Part shown: piece after piece, positions 25,080 to 37,058 of the stretch
Position numbering within the stretch: the first letter of the stretch is position 1
How the letters are laid out: every line of letters begins with the position of its first letter
Source: Nymphaea colorata
Lineage: Eukaryota > Streptophyta > Magnoliopsida > Nymphaeales > Nymphaeaceae
Length of the DNA stretch: 64,000 nucleotides
Reading direction: 5' to 3'
NCBI RefSeq assembly: GCF_008831285.2
Contig: NC_045147.1
Span: 23,770,981-23,834,980, forward strand
Notes under the pieces: model-generated
The model's database searches: none
The model's input: the letters and a program-made list of their open reading frames with translations, nothing else
What the model was told of the DNA's origin: nothing
Translations under genes and position numbers: made by a program

Positions 25080-26084
25080 TCTGACAGATGTAAAATTGGA
25101 TATTTAACTGCCTATGGGCGCCGAAGTGTCACTGTTGTCCATGTGAACTACTCCAAAATCATGCTCTGTAGGATAAGAATAACTCTCTACATGGTGTGGC
25201 ATGATATGATGCCCCTGTATCTAAAATCCATGTAGAATCACCATTTTGAACTGTAGGACAATCATTTTTTCAGATAAAAATAAAGTCTTCTTTTTCTGCT
25301 CTTTTTTTTCTTTCAATTTCCTGCAATCAATCTTCTTGTGTCCTGGAATACCACAGTGAAAACATTTACCTGTCATCTTGGGTCTTGATTCGGACCTAGA
25401 GTTTGACCTGTCATGCCATTTGTTACGGTTCTTCTGTCTGCCCCTGTCTCCCATCACTAGCACTTGCGAGCTACCAGTACCAAGAGACTTTCTCATTGTT
25501 TCTTCATTTAGAATGCTGCTGGTTACATGCTTCATCATAAGCACACCATCTGGAGAGGAGTTGCTCAAAGAAACAACTAAAGTCTCCCAACTGTCGGGAA
25601 AAGAATTAAGCAACAAGAGTGCCTGTAACTCATCATCTAATATTATTTTCATGGCCGACATGCTCTGTACTTCATTCAAATGCTCTGACACTGGTTTTTC
25701 CTCTCTAAGTTTCAGATTAACCAATTGCCTAATCAAGAAAGCCTTGTTCCCAGCTGTTTTCCTCTCGTAAAGATCATGCAACTTCTGCCATAACAACTTT
25801 GCGCTCGTCTCTGCGGATACCAAATGAAAAACATAGTCATCTAACCATTGTCTGATTGTGCCAATGGTTTTCCTATCCAATAACTTCTATTTTTCATCTG
25901 TCATATTCGCTGGCTTCTGGTTCTCAATGGATGCATATAAGTCTTTACAATATAGCAAATCTTCCATTTTAGCTTTCCATATGGTTCAATTGTTCCCATT
26001 TGAAGAGACCATCCTAGTGGGGGTCGACTCCATCCTTCAATAAGAATGCACACAACCACCTGACGCTAACCTGGCGTTAACCTG

Positions 26085-26096
26085 GCTCTGATACCA
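26085..26096 (-). other. Primer binding site for initiator tRNA-Met
   Basis: Reads TGGTATCAGAGC on the minus strand, the standard copia primer site, 3 bases inside the LTR end. Confidence 0.85.
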
Positions 26097-26099
26097 CTT

Positions 26100-26685
26100 T
26101 GTTATAGTCGTGTCCCTCAAAAGAAAGCTCAACAACAATAAAATAGGCAAACCACCACAAAACTGCTAAAAACGGAATCACATGGCAGCGAGCATAAGAA
26201 CGAGTTTCCAACACCACTATTGCAGCAATATACGTCAAAATATATGCTAAATAATGCAGAAAAATAAGAGACCAATTTACGTGAAAAAACCCCCAATAAT
26301 GGGGTAAAAAACCACGGGCAAGAGAGACTTTCTATATATCAAGAAAGAGAGGCAAATACACGAGCAACAATATCCCTACTGTTTTAAGAAAAACAGTGAA
26401 CTCAAGAGAACAATAACACTCTCTTATGCGAATGAAAGAAAGAGTCCCAAAGATTCAAGAAAGAAATCACCCAATGAAGACTCCCTTCATTTTTCCTTCT
26501 TTGTCTTTCCTCTTTTTTTTTGGCGTGCCAATCGACCCACGCGCCTTGCTTCTCCTCTTCTCTTCTTTGCCTTCCTCTTCTTCTTCTCCTTATCTTGAGG
26601 CTGGACGCAACCCAACAGATACACCAGACATTAATCAAACCACGTACCCATCAATCAGACCAGATTACTAATCAGGGGACTAACA
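26100..26685 (-). repeat. LTR of the copia relic (about 586 bp)
   Basis: On the minus strand it begins TGTTAGTCCCC and ends TATAACA, giving the usual TG...CA ends with a 5-base inverted repeat. It contains TATATAG near 26333-26339, lies directly before the primer site, and has no partner LTR in the window. Confidence 0.65.
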
Positions 26686-27979
26686 TCCCAATCGCTAGTG
26701 ATCGCTCATAGCTAATGCAGAGCAGGTTCTTGTCCAAAAGCATACGAGAAAAACAACCTCAAATACAGCAGAAAACTGAAAAGGAATGCCTGCTTTTATT
26801 GATATTCACTGAAAAATTGGTAATCAGAAGTATAGCCCAAATACAACAAATAAATTAGCTTTGTATATCGAAACCTAAAACTAAAACATAACTATACTCG
26901 GTTTGAAAAGGTATCGTATAGCCAAAAAACAAAAGAAAAGAACAAAAGCAACTGCAACTTTCACCTTTTATGTCTGCTTACCAAAAAAGAATGATGATCT
27001 ACCTATTCTATAATATGTAAGAATCATCCTCTCCGCGTGTTGTTCCCATTGTATTACCATATAATCGCCAAAAACGAAAGGCAAAACAATACAAGTGAGA
27101 AAAGGGATCACTAGAGAAGTTTCAAACCTAATTTCATACTTGACTCGTGCGCCTCAAGCCTGCCTCACACGATAGAGTGAGCGCAGGTCAAACCCTCCTC
27201 TTTCTACTGCTCTTTTCCACTGCTCTAAAGTGTTTTGCTAGGGCCGAGCCGCCATCGAGTGGGTACCCGGTACAGCTGTATCCGGCCCCGGCCAAGAAAA
27301 CTGGGTCTCGGGTCAGGCTCGATGGTGCGGCCCGGGTTGGTTAGGTTCGGCTGGATTTTGCCCGTTACATATTTTAAAATATTTTTTTAATTTTTTTTAA
27401 ATTTAATAATATGTATCTTATTATTAAAAATTTATATTATAAAAATTTATTTTATAATTTAAAATTATTTTTTTATTATTAACCGGTCCCGGGCTTGAAG
27501 CCCAACGGGCCGACCCAGCCAGACCCCGGTGCTCACAACAACAAAAGTAATGTCAATTATATTTTTACTGACATTTTCACACTACGTTTGTAAAAAAAAT
27601 AACATTTACTAACAGCATGACTGAACGCCATTGAACGTCGGTTTTACTCTGTTATGTTCACATTTTTGTTGGTGTTATGGTTTACTAAAATGATAGATTT
27701 ATACCGGTGAAGAAGTTCACCGCCAGAAGTTTCTTGACTTACTAAAAAGGAAAAGGAAATCACATAGCCATTCGTCTCTGATTCTGAGTCTTCAGCGCTA
27801 TATTTAGCTTGCAGCTTAGACAAAAAAATATGCTAAACAAAATTAACAAAAATGAGATATAAAAATAAGAACAAAAATATAAAATAAACTCACCACAAAG
27901 TTAAGCATGCATAGATAGAGCAACATTTAATGCGTCCTTTTGGAAACATAACAAAATTAGGCATACAAAATTTTATGGG

Positions 27980-28017
<38 letters not shown>
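26686..28017. other. Gap with a GC-rich/AT-rich/GC-rich segment
   Basis: No gene seen. At about 27240-27535 two GC-rich flanks containing CCCGGG surround an AT-only core (27365-27478). This may be a mobile element remnant, but no terminal repeat is convincing. A (GA)n tract lies at about 27979-28017. Confidence 0.4.
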
Positions 28018-28019
<2 letters not shown>

Positions 28020-29567
28020 GATAAAATGAGAATATATAACAAAATTTGGGGACAAGAGGTCCCCTAAATATAAAAACAATCCGCAAAGAACAAAATTACG
28101 CAAGCAGGAGGAACAAATAAACAATATAATGCACAGAAAAATAAGAGAGAAGAAGAAAGACGAAACGGCACAGTCACCCACCCGCAGTCAGGCGGCGGCG
28201 CTTTATCCGAATGGCGAACTGGATATCCCCTTGCACAAGACGAGCCACAGAATCTGGTGAAGAGAAGGTGCCCCTGAAGACCCTGTTGTTGCGCTCCACC
28301 CAAATGCGTCACCAAGCTGAAATGAGCCACGGCCTCCAGACATGACCCCAAGAAGCAGTCAGGTGGGGGAAGGACAAAAGAGGAAGAAAAGACGAATGGA
28401 TGGTGGGTTTGAAAGATTACTAACAAGGGAAGACCAAGTAGAAGCAAGGACACTAAAGAAAAAAGGGCAAGAAGTAAAAAGGTGGACCCTAGACTCAGTC
28501 GCAACAAGACATAAGGGACACTGGTTAGCCAAACTGATGCCAAGGCGCTGTAGGTGATCAAAAGTGTTGATATGGTCAGTCAGAAAAAAGCCAGACAAAA
28601 GCAATGGCTCGAGGAGATGGGCCAGGAGACCAAAGAGGCCAGGTAGCAAGAAGAAAAAGTGAACTCACGGGTAGGTGAAAGGGGCCAGGATGTGGACGTG
28701 AACGATGAGAGGTCAGCAAGGCGGAGGAAAAGAGGAAGGACAGAAAGCATGTCGGACCAAAAGTGGGAAGGGGAGATGTGAGATATAGAACTATGCCAGA
28801 CGCTAGGGGAAGGCAGGTCGAATTTTGAACTAATGAATTGGGTGATGGGAGAATGTTCAGTAGCTAACCGCCACCACCAAGAACACAGGGAAGACTCACA
28901 AGCCCGACTAAGGTTGGTAACCCCAGCACCCCCAAGAAGACGCGGAAAGGCAACCACATCCCAATGCGCAAGACGATCTGAAGGTCGATCACCATCCCAA
29001 ACAAACTTACGAATAAGCTTATCAAACCTACGCAAGACAGCCACAGGAGGCCGAAAGACAGACAAAGCATGGAGAGGAACCGACGCGAGGCAGTGCTTAG
29101 CCAAAGTAATCCGACCTGGAAGAGAAAGCAGCTTTCCCTGCCAACACTGAAGGCGATCCGTAAGCTTCTGCTCCACCCCATCCCAAAAAGAAGGAGCAGG
29201 AGGCGACAACGTAATCTGAAGCCCCAGATAGTCCATGGGCAGACTAGTAGCCTTACACCCAAAGCAAGCTTCCGCGAGAAGTACCGTGGCCGGATCCGCG
29301 TGAATGAAGGAGAGGTGACATTTGGCGGAATTGATAGAAAGACCTGAGATGAGCTCAAAGACCCGAAGGATGAGCCAAGTTCTCACAACCTGCTGGCGAG
29401 AAGCACTGCCGAACAGAAGAAAATCATCAGCATACTGAAGGGTGGAGAAGGACGGTAAGTGGGGGAGCGAATGGGGTGTGAGGAAGCCAACGACCGTTGC
29501 GTGATGGAAAAGCGCAGAAAAGCTCTCAGCAACCAAGTTGAAAAGCAAGGGAGACAACGGGCAACTG

Positions 29568-29598
<31 letters not shown>

Positions 29599-29600
29599 GA
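28018..29600 (-). mobile_element. 5'-truncated L1-type LINE (RT C-terminal half and zf-RVT)
   Basis: The minus strand codes for the C-terminal part of a plant LINE ORF2: CPLSPLLFNLVAESFSALFH, the RT box LQYADDFLLFGSA, the connection region (LSGLSINSAKCHL, LPMDYLGLQI, RITLAKHCLASVPLHALSVF, KFVWDG) and then, after frame changes near 28600, a zf-RVT module (CPLCLVATESRVHLFTSCPF) and the tail RIWVERNNRVFRGTF near 28280. At the 5' break the usual RxGDPLSP becomes SLSLSCPLSP because coding begins inside a CT microsatellite. No first ORF or endonuclease domain is present. Confidence 0.87.
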
Positions 29601-29775
29601 ATCATAAATTTGAACAAGTAAAAAGGAGGAAATGTGGTAGAAAAAATATAGAAATGATAAGAGTATATTTATTTTCATAAGGCAGATAGAGATTTTCTCA
29701 TGAGAATATTTTCACATCACTAAAAGATTAAATATGGGCAAGAAAAGAAGGATCGAAAAGGATAAATTGAAAAAT

Positions 29776-30105
29776 AGCAATTTTTTCCTAATAATTAATT
29801 GTACGAAAAGAAAGTCTGGCGGCGTGATCTTGTGGTAGTCTCCAGCAAATTCTCCTAAAATGAGATATTATCTTAAAATTTTTGTCTCACCTCTGGCTTT
29901 AAAATAGAAAAAAGAAAAAATGACGTGATGATAACCTTGTTATGTCATTCCGAAATGTACAAGTGAAATGCACAAAACAAATAGCGACTGGTCGCAAGCT
30001 TTGCTACCTATCATCTGTTTTGTGCTGGAAAGATTTAACACCGAAAGTGCTCACCGGTGTCAGTACGTGTGAGACCGACAGCAGAAAAACAGGAAAAAAG
30101 GGGTG
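29776..30105. repeat. Dispersed repeat, copy 3 of 3 (partial, diverged)
   Basis: Matches the right half of copies 1 and 2, for example AGCAATTTTTTCCTAATAAT, the GTGATCTTGTGGTAGTCTCC region and GCAAGCTTTGCTACCTATCA. It follows a LINE whose far end is also a (GA)n tract. Confidence 0.6.
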
Positions 30106-32533
30106 GCGGATTTTACAAATTTGGAAAAAACATGCCGCTAAATGAAGAGCATCCCCAAAAGTATTGTCCGGAGCAGGCAGTACTTAGAGAAGGTAGATCT
30201 GAGGCAGCTATTTGATTCTTATCCCCATCAGAAAACACAGACGACCCACACACTGACTGGCACATAAGAGGGAGAGAAAGAGAGAGAGGAATGGTTGCTG
30301 CAACTTTACTTACAAGACTCCAACAGATTGTTGTTGGAGACGACAGAGCGAACAAAAGCGGAGCTATTAATCCAAAAAGAAGTAACAATATGATAAACCA
30401 GATAACAAGAATATGTTTAAGAGGAAATATTTTGAGATACCTTATTCATCCTCATTTCAACTCTTCATCTACCAGTTTGCGAACCCTGGACGTGGCACCA
30501 TCACATAGTTTGGTACCATCACAGAGCTAGGCCAGAGGACAACTGCAAATCTAAAAACAAATGTTCGGCCAATTAAAAGGATTAATTGACCGCTCATGTT
30601 AGGGAGATTCCTTGTCATTAATGGATCGTTCAATATATATTAAAGAATATATATGTATTCAACTACGTTCTTTTGGCTATTGAACATCGAGAACAGGTCC
30701 TGATCATCTTGCAGTGGCGGCCGTGAACGGCGGATCTAGTGTTCACTGTCGAAACACAGCAACAAATGAAATTTGAAAAAGGAAGCAAATGAACTTGACA
30801 AAAGGGCGCAGTGAATCCGGAGTGATCACAACCACGCAAGGGCATTCGTAGTGTAGTTGTCCGACTGAACCAGAAATCCGTTAGTTATGTCAGATTTGCT
30901 TCATGTTTATCTGGATATGATTTTAAGTCCACCTATGGGTACAAGTTTTTGATAATCACTATTTTTTTGTTTTAACTACTCCAGAATTTAATTTACACTT
31001 TTCTTGAAAGATTTTGACTACAGTTGCAGATGTAATCAAGGGTAGTTGTCCAACACAGCCTAAGGAAGCATAAAGTCCAAGAGCAATTGCATTTTGGTGA
31101 CTAGCATTTTGTGTGGTTCTATTGACATTACAATGTGTGTCTGTACATACAATGTTAAGTACAGATATTGCCGATCTCGCAATTATTCCAAGGTTAGCGA
31201 TCCTTGGCATTCATATCACAAAATTTGCAGCTGTTACAAGATCTTCATGCAGGCTTTCATGTTCTACTAAATTTTGCTTTTGCAGGAGGAAGTGAAATTG
31301 TTCATATGAATTAAACCGATTCTGATGTTCCTGAAGATCAATTCAATGGAATTGCGACGTTTTGCTAAAGAAATTAATGAGGAAATTAAAAATGTAATCT
31401 AACTAACATGCCTTCCGTTTCTTACCAACTCCATAGATACCACCGGTTGTGGTAAAAGGTGTACATCGGCCTAGGTTGTAGTACATAGGCGATCCATTGA
31501 CTTGATGCATTCGGAAGTAGTTCCCAGCTTTAACATTTCACTGGCAATTAACTCGCTCACACTTTGTCATGAATAGTGTCAGAACGGCGGAAGGGTTTCC
31601 TTGTGGGTAGGGAATGGGCGCCACAAACTCCACAGGTATTAAAAAACCAAAAACCTGACTCAGCAGATCTGAGATGCCTATAATTTTAAAAGGAAAGCAT
31701 GGGATCAACATATTCTCTCGTCAACGAGAAAGGTCAGCACCGCTTGTGTCGGTGGAGTCGATATCTTCATGGCGAGTACAATTGGTGGGCTAGCCGTTTA
31801 ATGGGCAAGCGGAACTCTTATCACTAATTGATTAAGCCCAAAGTACGTATCATTAATTTTTTGGCAGATAGAGAAAAGAGAAATCTAGACTCTTCCACTT
31901 GATCATTAATTTCTTGGCGATGAGGCATAAGAAACATATATAATAGCAGCTCTGACCTTTCCTCCATGAAAAACCGCTAGCAGCTGGTTCATATTTGCAC
32001 TCATGGTTTCAGCTGACGCCTTGCACGATTACCTGTCCATAGAATATGGTGGCCGTCAGCGGACTAGGGGCGAGTCGAACTCGTTCACAAGACCGCCTCA
32101 AGGATCTGGCCTTCGGCTTTCGTCCGTTCTTCACACAAGCTGATTTTACAAAGTCTCTTCTTTCCTATGCGGCCGTAGACCTCAACTGCCTTTTATTACA
32201 CCATTTATTTGCCAGCATTTTATGCGCCCATATATACTTGGTGAAATTAATACCAAGTTGCAGATTGCGTATGGGCTTTCCCTTGAGACCAAAATCAATA
32301 GCAAGATTCGTATGAGAATATCTCACCCGGTGACTTTCTTTTCCCATGAAGGTCCATTTTTTTATTCGTTACCAGTTTCTACTTATTAAGTCCATCGATT
32401 TCTTATTTGTTATGTATGAGGAAATTCAAAACACGTTACCTGGCAAAGAGCTATATGTATTTGTATATACCTGCACTCGTCCCCAGTGACTAAGAAAACA
32501 AGGGCGAGCGAGAAGAGAGAGCGAGAGAGTAAT
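30106..32533. other. Gene-free DNA and upstream region of PME-B
   Basis: No gene recognised. The last 100 bases should be promoter and leader of PME-B: a weak TATA-like stretch (TATATGTATTTGTATATACC, 32452-32471) lies about 65-80 bases before the ATG, followed by a GA-rich leader. Confidence 0.45.
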
Positions 32534-34121
32534 ATGACAAGCACCAATATGCACTTGCCCGTATTCATCGCCATCTTTACAACCATTTTCATTGTCCTCA
32601 TCCCTTCCTCACTCTCACAGAACCTCACAACGCCTGTACCGCCGAACGAAGCCTGCAGCATCACCACCAACCCGGCCTTCTGCAGGTCCATACTCCCCCG
32701 CCAAGGCCGGTGGGACCTCTACCATTATGGCCGCTTCCTCCTCTTTCGGTCCGTTCTTCAGTCCCGGACGTTCACTTTCTTGATTGACCAAGCACTCAAG
32801 TTTAGTGCCACCACCCTCTCTGGCCAGGCAGTGGGCGCTCTCGAGGACTGCCTCCTCCTCTCCCAGCTCAATTCCAACTTCCTCGACTTCTCCTATACCA
32901 GTCTCAACGACACAGGCAACACCAACCTCCCCGACGACGAGACCGACGAACTCCACACCCTGCTCAGCGCCATCGTCACCAACCAGCAGACCTGCTACGA
33001 TGGGCTCGACCAGGCTTCCCTCTTACCTTTCCTGAGAAGCAGACGCGAGGTCTACGACCCGCTGGTTAATGGATCCGAGCTGTACCGGTCCTCCCTCGAC
33101 CTGTTCGCTCACTCCTGGCCCGGAGGGGCCACAGGCAGTGGGGCCATTGGGGTCGCCATCTGCTGGACGAAATGAGGGTGGGGCCGGACGGCGTGCCCCG
33201 TTGGGTTAACAAGTACATTTTCCGGTTGCGTTCTAATCGGAGATCGGCCGCTCAGACAGTACCGTTGGTGAAAAGCACGGTGGTTGTGGCGAAAACGGGG
33301 AAGGCGGATTTCAGGACGATCAACGACGCCATTGCAGCTGCGCCCGACAAGGTGAATGTCCAAAATGGCTACTACTTGATCAACATAAAGGCCGGGGTTT
33401 ACGAGGAGTACGTGTCGGTAAACTCGAGCAAGACGAACATAATGATGGTGGGTGCTGGGATCAACAACACTATCATCACCGGCAATCGCAGCGTCGGAGA
33501 CGGATGGACCACCTTCAATTCTGCTACATTCAGTAGGCCTCCATTTCCTTTTCTTCTATTATTTTCGTTGTCCAAGGCTGTGGTTTTATTTCTTTTGCAT
33601 CTTCCAACTTATCTGCCAGAGAGTTGAAGGAGAGATACCAACTTAACCGGTGTCCGATGCCCTCGAATTTAGTTAACAAATAGAGAATCAGAAAAGACGG
33701 TCGGATTCTGTCCTGAGAAATGCGAATCAAATAGACCCTTTGGTTCATTTTCGCCATGGAAAGATCGAATACACCATAAACCTCTTTCACATGGCTGAGA
33801 CTGAGAACAGTCATCCTTGCTCAACAGCCTTGCTAATCTTCTCTCTGTCGTTCCAATTTTATTGGATGTTTTGGAAGAGAAAACCAAGATGAGACCACCT
33901 CCTCTCTTGTAGCATGGTTGACTTCTTTCTGAATTTCTTTGACGGATCTCAGTTCAACAAACACCTGATCGTGCACCATTTCAAATTTGGACCTTTGCTG
34001 TCGAACCCAGGCACAGTTCATAAGATTCACACGAGGGTCTGATCCCAAACACCAAATCCGTGTAAGATGGATCCTGTACTTCCTAGGTCCGATCCAGCTA
34101 GCACGACCCGCTTGCCCTCAG

Positions 34122-34153
<32 letters not shown>

Positions 34154-35634
34154 CTCATCTACTCAGTATTCATCTCAACACCACAGGAATTGAACCAGAG
34201 ATGAGACTCATCTTATGCCTTCTGCCAAACCAACTGCACGGTTGAGTTTTAATAATTTAGTGCAGTTAATTTGCAACCCAATGTAAAATGATAGGTGCTG
34301 GGTAAATGCGATCGGCCGGGTTTAGGCTTGTGCAATTTTGCATGAGGTCAATAAATGAAACCCATTCAACGGCCTTCTTGAGGCTGGAGTCCTTAAAAGC
34401 GACCCACATGGGTTCGTCTTGAGACTTCAGTACCTAAAACGATTTTTTAATGGACCCAAAGGTTTGACCCAATTATATTCCTCCATGCATATGATGGGTT
34501 GGTCTTAGGTCCAATGTGGATAGTGGTAGGAAGAAGATATTTGGGAAATTATTTAAAAAAAGTTTTTTTCTTTTTAGTCTTTTAACTTTTTTCAGTTTTC
34601 TTTTTTGTCCTTAAAAAAGTTCTTAAAAAAAATAATAATAATAATCAGGGGCTTCATCACTAACCATAATTTCGTGCACGACATAAATAATCCGCTCCTT
34701 TTTTCTTGTCTATCACATAAGCCCATATATATCCTTGATCCAAGTTTTCATTGGATATCGGCATCATATTCAAGCCTTTTCCGTGTGACGTAGACTGTGA
34801 CTCGGTTGAAGATTGAATAAAGCCCAAACTAAATTTAGACGTCCTTCGTGACAAATAAACTTCTCTATTCTCTTAATCGTTCATATAGATAGTGTATTGA
34901 TTGGATGTAGTTTAAGTAGGAAGTTTTCCATGATGGCTGCAGTTGTAGTTGGAAAGAACTTTGTGGGAATGAACTTCACGGTCCGGAACACGGCTGGGCC
35001 AGACAAGCATCAGGCAGTGGCGGTGAGGAACGGCGCCGATCTCTCCACTTTCTACAAATGCAGTTTTGAAGGATACCAAGACACACTCTATACGCACTCC
35101 ATGCGCCAGTTCTACCGCGAGTGCAACGTCTATGGCACCGTGGACTTCATCTTTGGCAATGCGGCCGTCGTCTTCCAGAAGTGCAAGCTTTACGCTAGGC
35201 TGCCAGCAAGTGGCCAGAACAACATGTTCACAGCTCAAGGGAGAACGGATCCGAATCAGAACACTGGCACATCTATAATAGGGAGCGACATCTTGGCCAC
35301 CCCGGAGCTAGCAGCGGCAAGTTATAAGGTCAAGTCATTTCTTGGGAGGCCCTGGAAAGAGTACTCACGGACGGTGTATATGCTGTCCAGCATCGGCAGT
35401 CTGATCGACCCTACCGGTTGGGCGCCGTGGTCCGGTGACTTTGCGTTGAGTACTTTGTACTATGGGGAGTATAATAACAGTGGTCCGGGCTCGAAGACGG
35501 ACAAGAGGGTCACATGGCCGGGATTCCATGTGATGAATGCCGTCGACGCAAGCAATTTCACAGTGGCCAACTTTGTGCAGGGAGATGTTTGGCTGCCTCC
35601 TACGAGTGTGCCCTTCACAGCAGGGCTGGCCTGA
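32534..35634 (+). pseudogene. Pectin methylesterase with PMEI pro-domain (PME-B), one frameshift
   Basis: Exon 1 is 32534-33532 and exon 2 is 34943-35634, joined in phase 1 over a 1410 bp intron. The chosen ATG gives MTSTNMHLPVFIAIFTTIFI, a good signal peptide. The PMEI domain has all four Cys (CSITTNPAFC, ALEDC, QQTC). The PME domain keeps GVYEEYV, HQAVAVRNGAD, GYQDTLYTHS, GTVDFIFGNAAVV and LGRPWKEYSRTV. Between about 33120 and 33150 the frame changes: the upstream frame runs to a TGA at 33173-33175, while the frame holding GRHLLDEMRVGPDGVPRWV continues. Total exon length is one base short of 564 codons, fitting a single missing base. All catalytic residues survive, so this is either a very young pseudogene or an assembly error in a G-rich stretch. 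Confidence 0.85.
34110..34245 (-). mobile_element. Possible tRNA-derived SINE in the PME-B intron
   Basis: On the minus strand a box-A-like GTGCAGTTGGTTTGGC is followed about 35 bases later by the box-B-like GGTTCAATTCC, the spacing of an RNA polymerase III internal promoter. A (CT)n tract follows (34122-34148). No target duplication or poly-A/T tail is clear, so this is tentative. Confidence 0.33.
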
Positions 35635-37058
35635 CCGGGACCAGGATTAATCCTTAGAACGAAGATGGATAAAACGCTCTTACTCAAAGCGTGAAATGAA
35701 TTTTTTTATTACCTCATGTATGTTTTTTTCCCTCTTTCAGTTGTTGACAAGCTCTTCGTTTCATTTCTTCGTAGCCCTATGTAAGGCCATTATATATTCT
35801 GAGATGCTGGATTTTTTGGGCCTTGGTAGGCAATAATATATATCTGATCTTGAGTGATCGCTTTGGAATGCCCATTCTTCTAATTAGTTTGGTCCGTGCC
35901 CGTATATAACACGAGTTCATTAATTAGAGTATGTAATCGAATTGTGGTTGCAGTCCACAACTTCGCTTCACCATGGCCGACTGCAGCATGTGCATGGACA
36001 TGTGTCGTTGACAACTAGAAGTGAAGTCTACCCTTCATAGTCGAGCATGGCTTGATTTGGACGAAAAATGAAGTTAATTGTCGCCAAAGTCTCATCAGCA
36101 TGGGCAACCTGTGGACGGCACTGCGGGGAATTTAATATCGTTAAAAGGGATTAATGGTCGAGCCGATGCCTTTTCTTTTTATCGCTTTGCGTTTTCCTAG
36201 AGTATGGATTTCTATATATGTTGTATTACTATTATTTTACTAAGTAATGCACAAGGAATACCTTATCCATGAGGTGGTTCAATGGGAAAGAAGTAATGCA
36301 GGCTGTGAGGATGCAATACTATACAAGTGCCTGAAAGCAGCTATTACAGTCGAACAAAGAGGTCTCCTAGAGAAGTAGGGCTTGACTTACTAGTCTCCAT
36401 ATGCAGCTGTATAGCAAATGAGCTCCGATTAAAATGAGTGCACAACATTGGGCAGAACTGACAAGGTTGCCGAAAGCTTCTTTGATTATTTTATAAAGGA
36501 GGTGTAACAGAAGCATTGGTAATGCTAAAATATGAAATAAACGTCGTGGATTGACGTGAACCAAGTGCCGCACCTCTCCATCACTCACCACAAACTGGTG
36601 ATGTTGTCTGAGGCTTGAGAAATATACATATATAGCTGGCGAGCTAGCTCCACGGCACATGCTTGATCTTAAGTTTCCATTACGTTTCTTCGTAGCACCG
36701 ACAATATTATATATGAGTCTCGAGATTAACAAATCACTCTAATGAGATGAAGTGACGACATGTGCATGGCGAGATGATGGGTGCAATTTAAAAGATATCG
36801 AAGTCTTTGGGTCTTTTCATTACAATAAGGGTGCTCGATCAACACGTTGCTCATGATTTGGCTCTAGTCATTACTTTTCTGTTCCAATGCAAGTGTAAGT
36901 TATTTATGTTCGTAAAAACGAGTTCCGATTTTAAAAACAAAAAGAAAGTCTTAGACCAGTTCATACATATACAAATCCAAATAAGACCGGGCTAATAGTT
37001 GACTACGAAGTTTTAAACAGCGGGTCCCTTTTGTCCTCAGCTTCCCTATTCCGAATAA
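35635..37058. other. 3' flank of PME-B; no gene seen
   Basis: The first 150 bases are probably 3' UTR. The rest shows no recognisable coding or mobile sequence. Confidence 0.5.

Larger units (their letters stand above)
25080..26685 (-). mobile_element. Ty1/copia relic: one LTR, primer site, gag, start of protease
   Basis: Reading the minus strand from 26685: an LTR, the tRNA-Met primer site, then a gag frame (KAKMEDLLYCKDLYASIENQ at about 25980, WLDDYVFHLVSAETSAKLLW, LKLREEKPVSEHLNEVQSM), a CCHC zinc knuckle (CFHCGIPGHKKIDC near 25350) and, after a frame change, the protease core WILDTGASYHATP near 25200-25235. Stops interrupt the N-terminal gag. Similarity fades near 25080; integrase, RT, RNase H and the second LTR are absent. 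Confidence 0.85.

Noticed and set aside
31560-31830. Search for CRISPR, bacterial operons, tRNA or rRNA genes in the gaps, including this GC-richer patch.
   Set aside because: The organism is a plant. No spaced identical repeats, no cloverleaf with correct acceptor pairing and no rRNA motif were seen.
33669-34048. Minus-strand open frames in the PME-B intron (for example one reading FEMVHDQVFVELRSVKEIQK).
   Set aside because: It faintly resembles a retroelement coding fragment, but it is short and I cannot assign a family.
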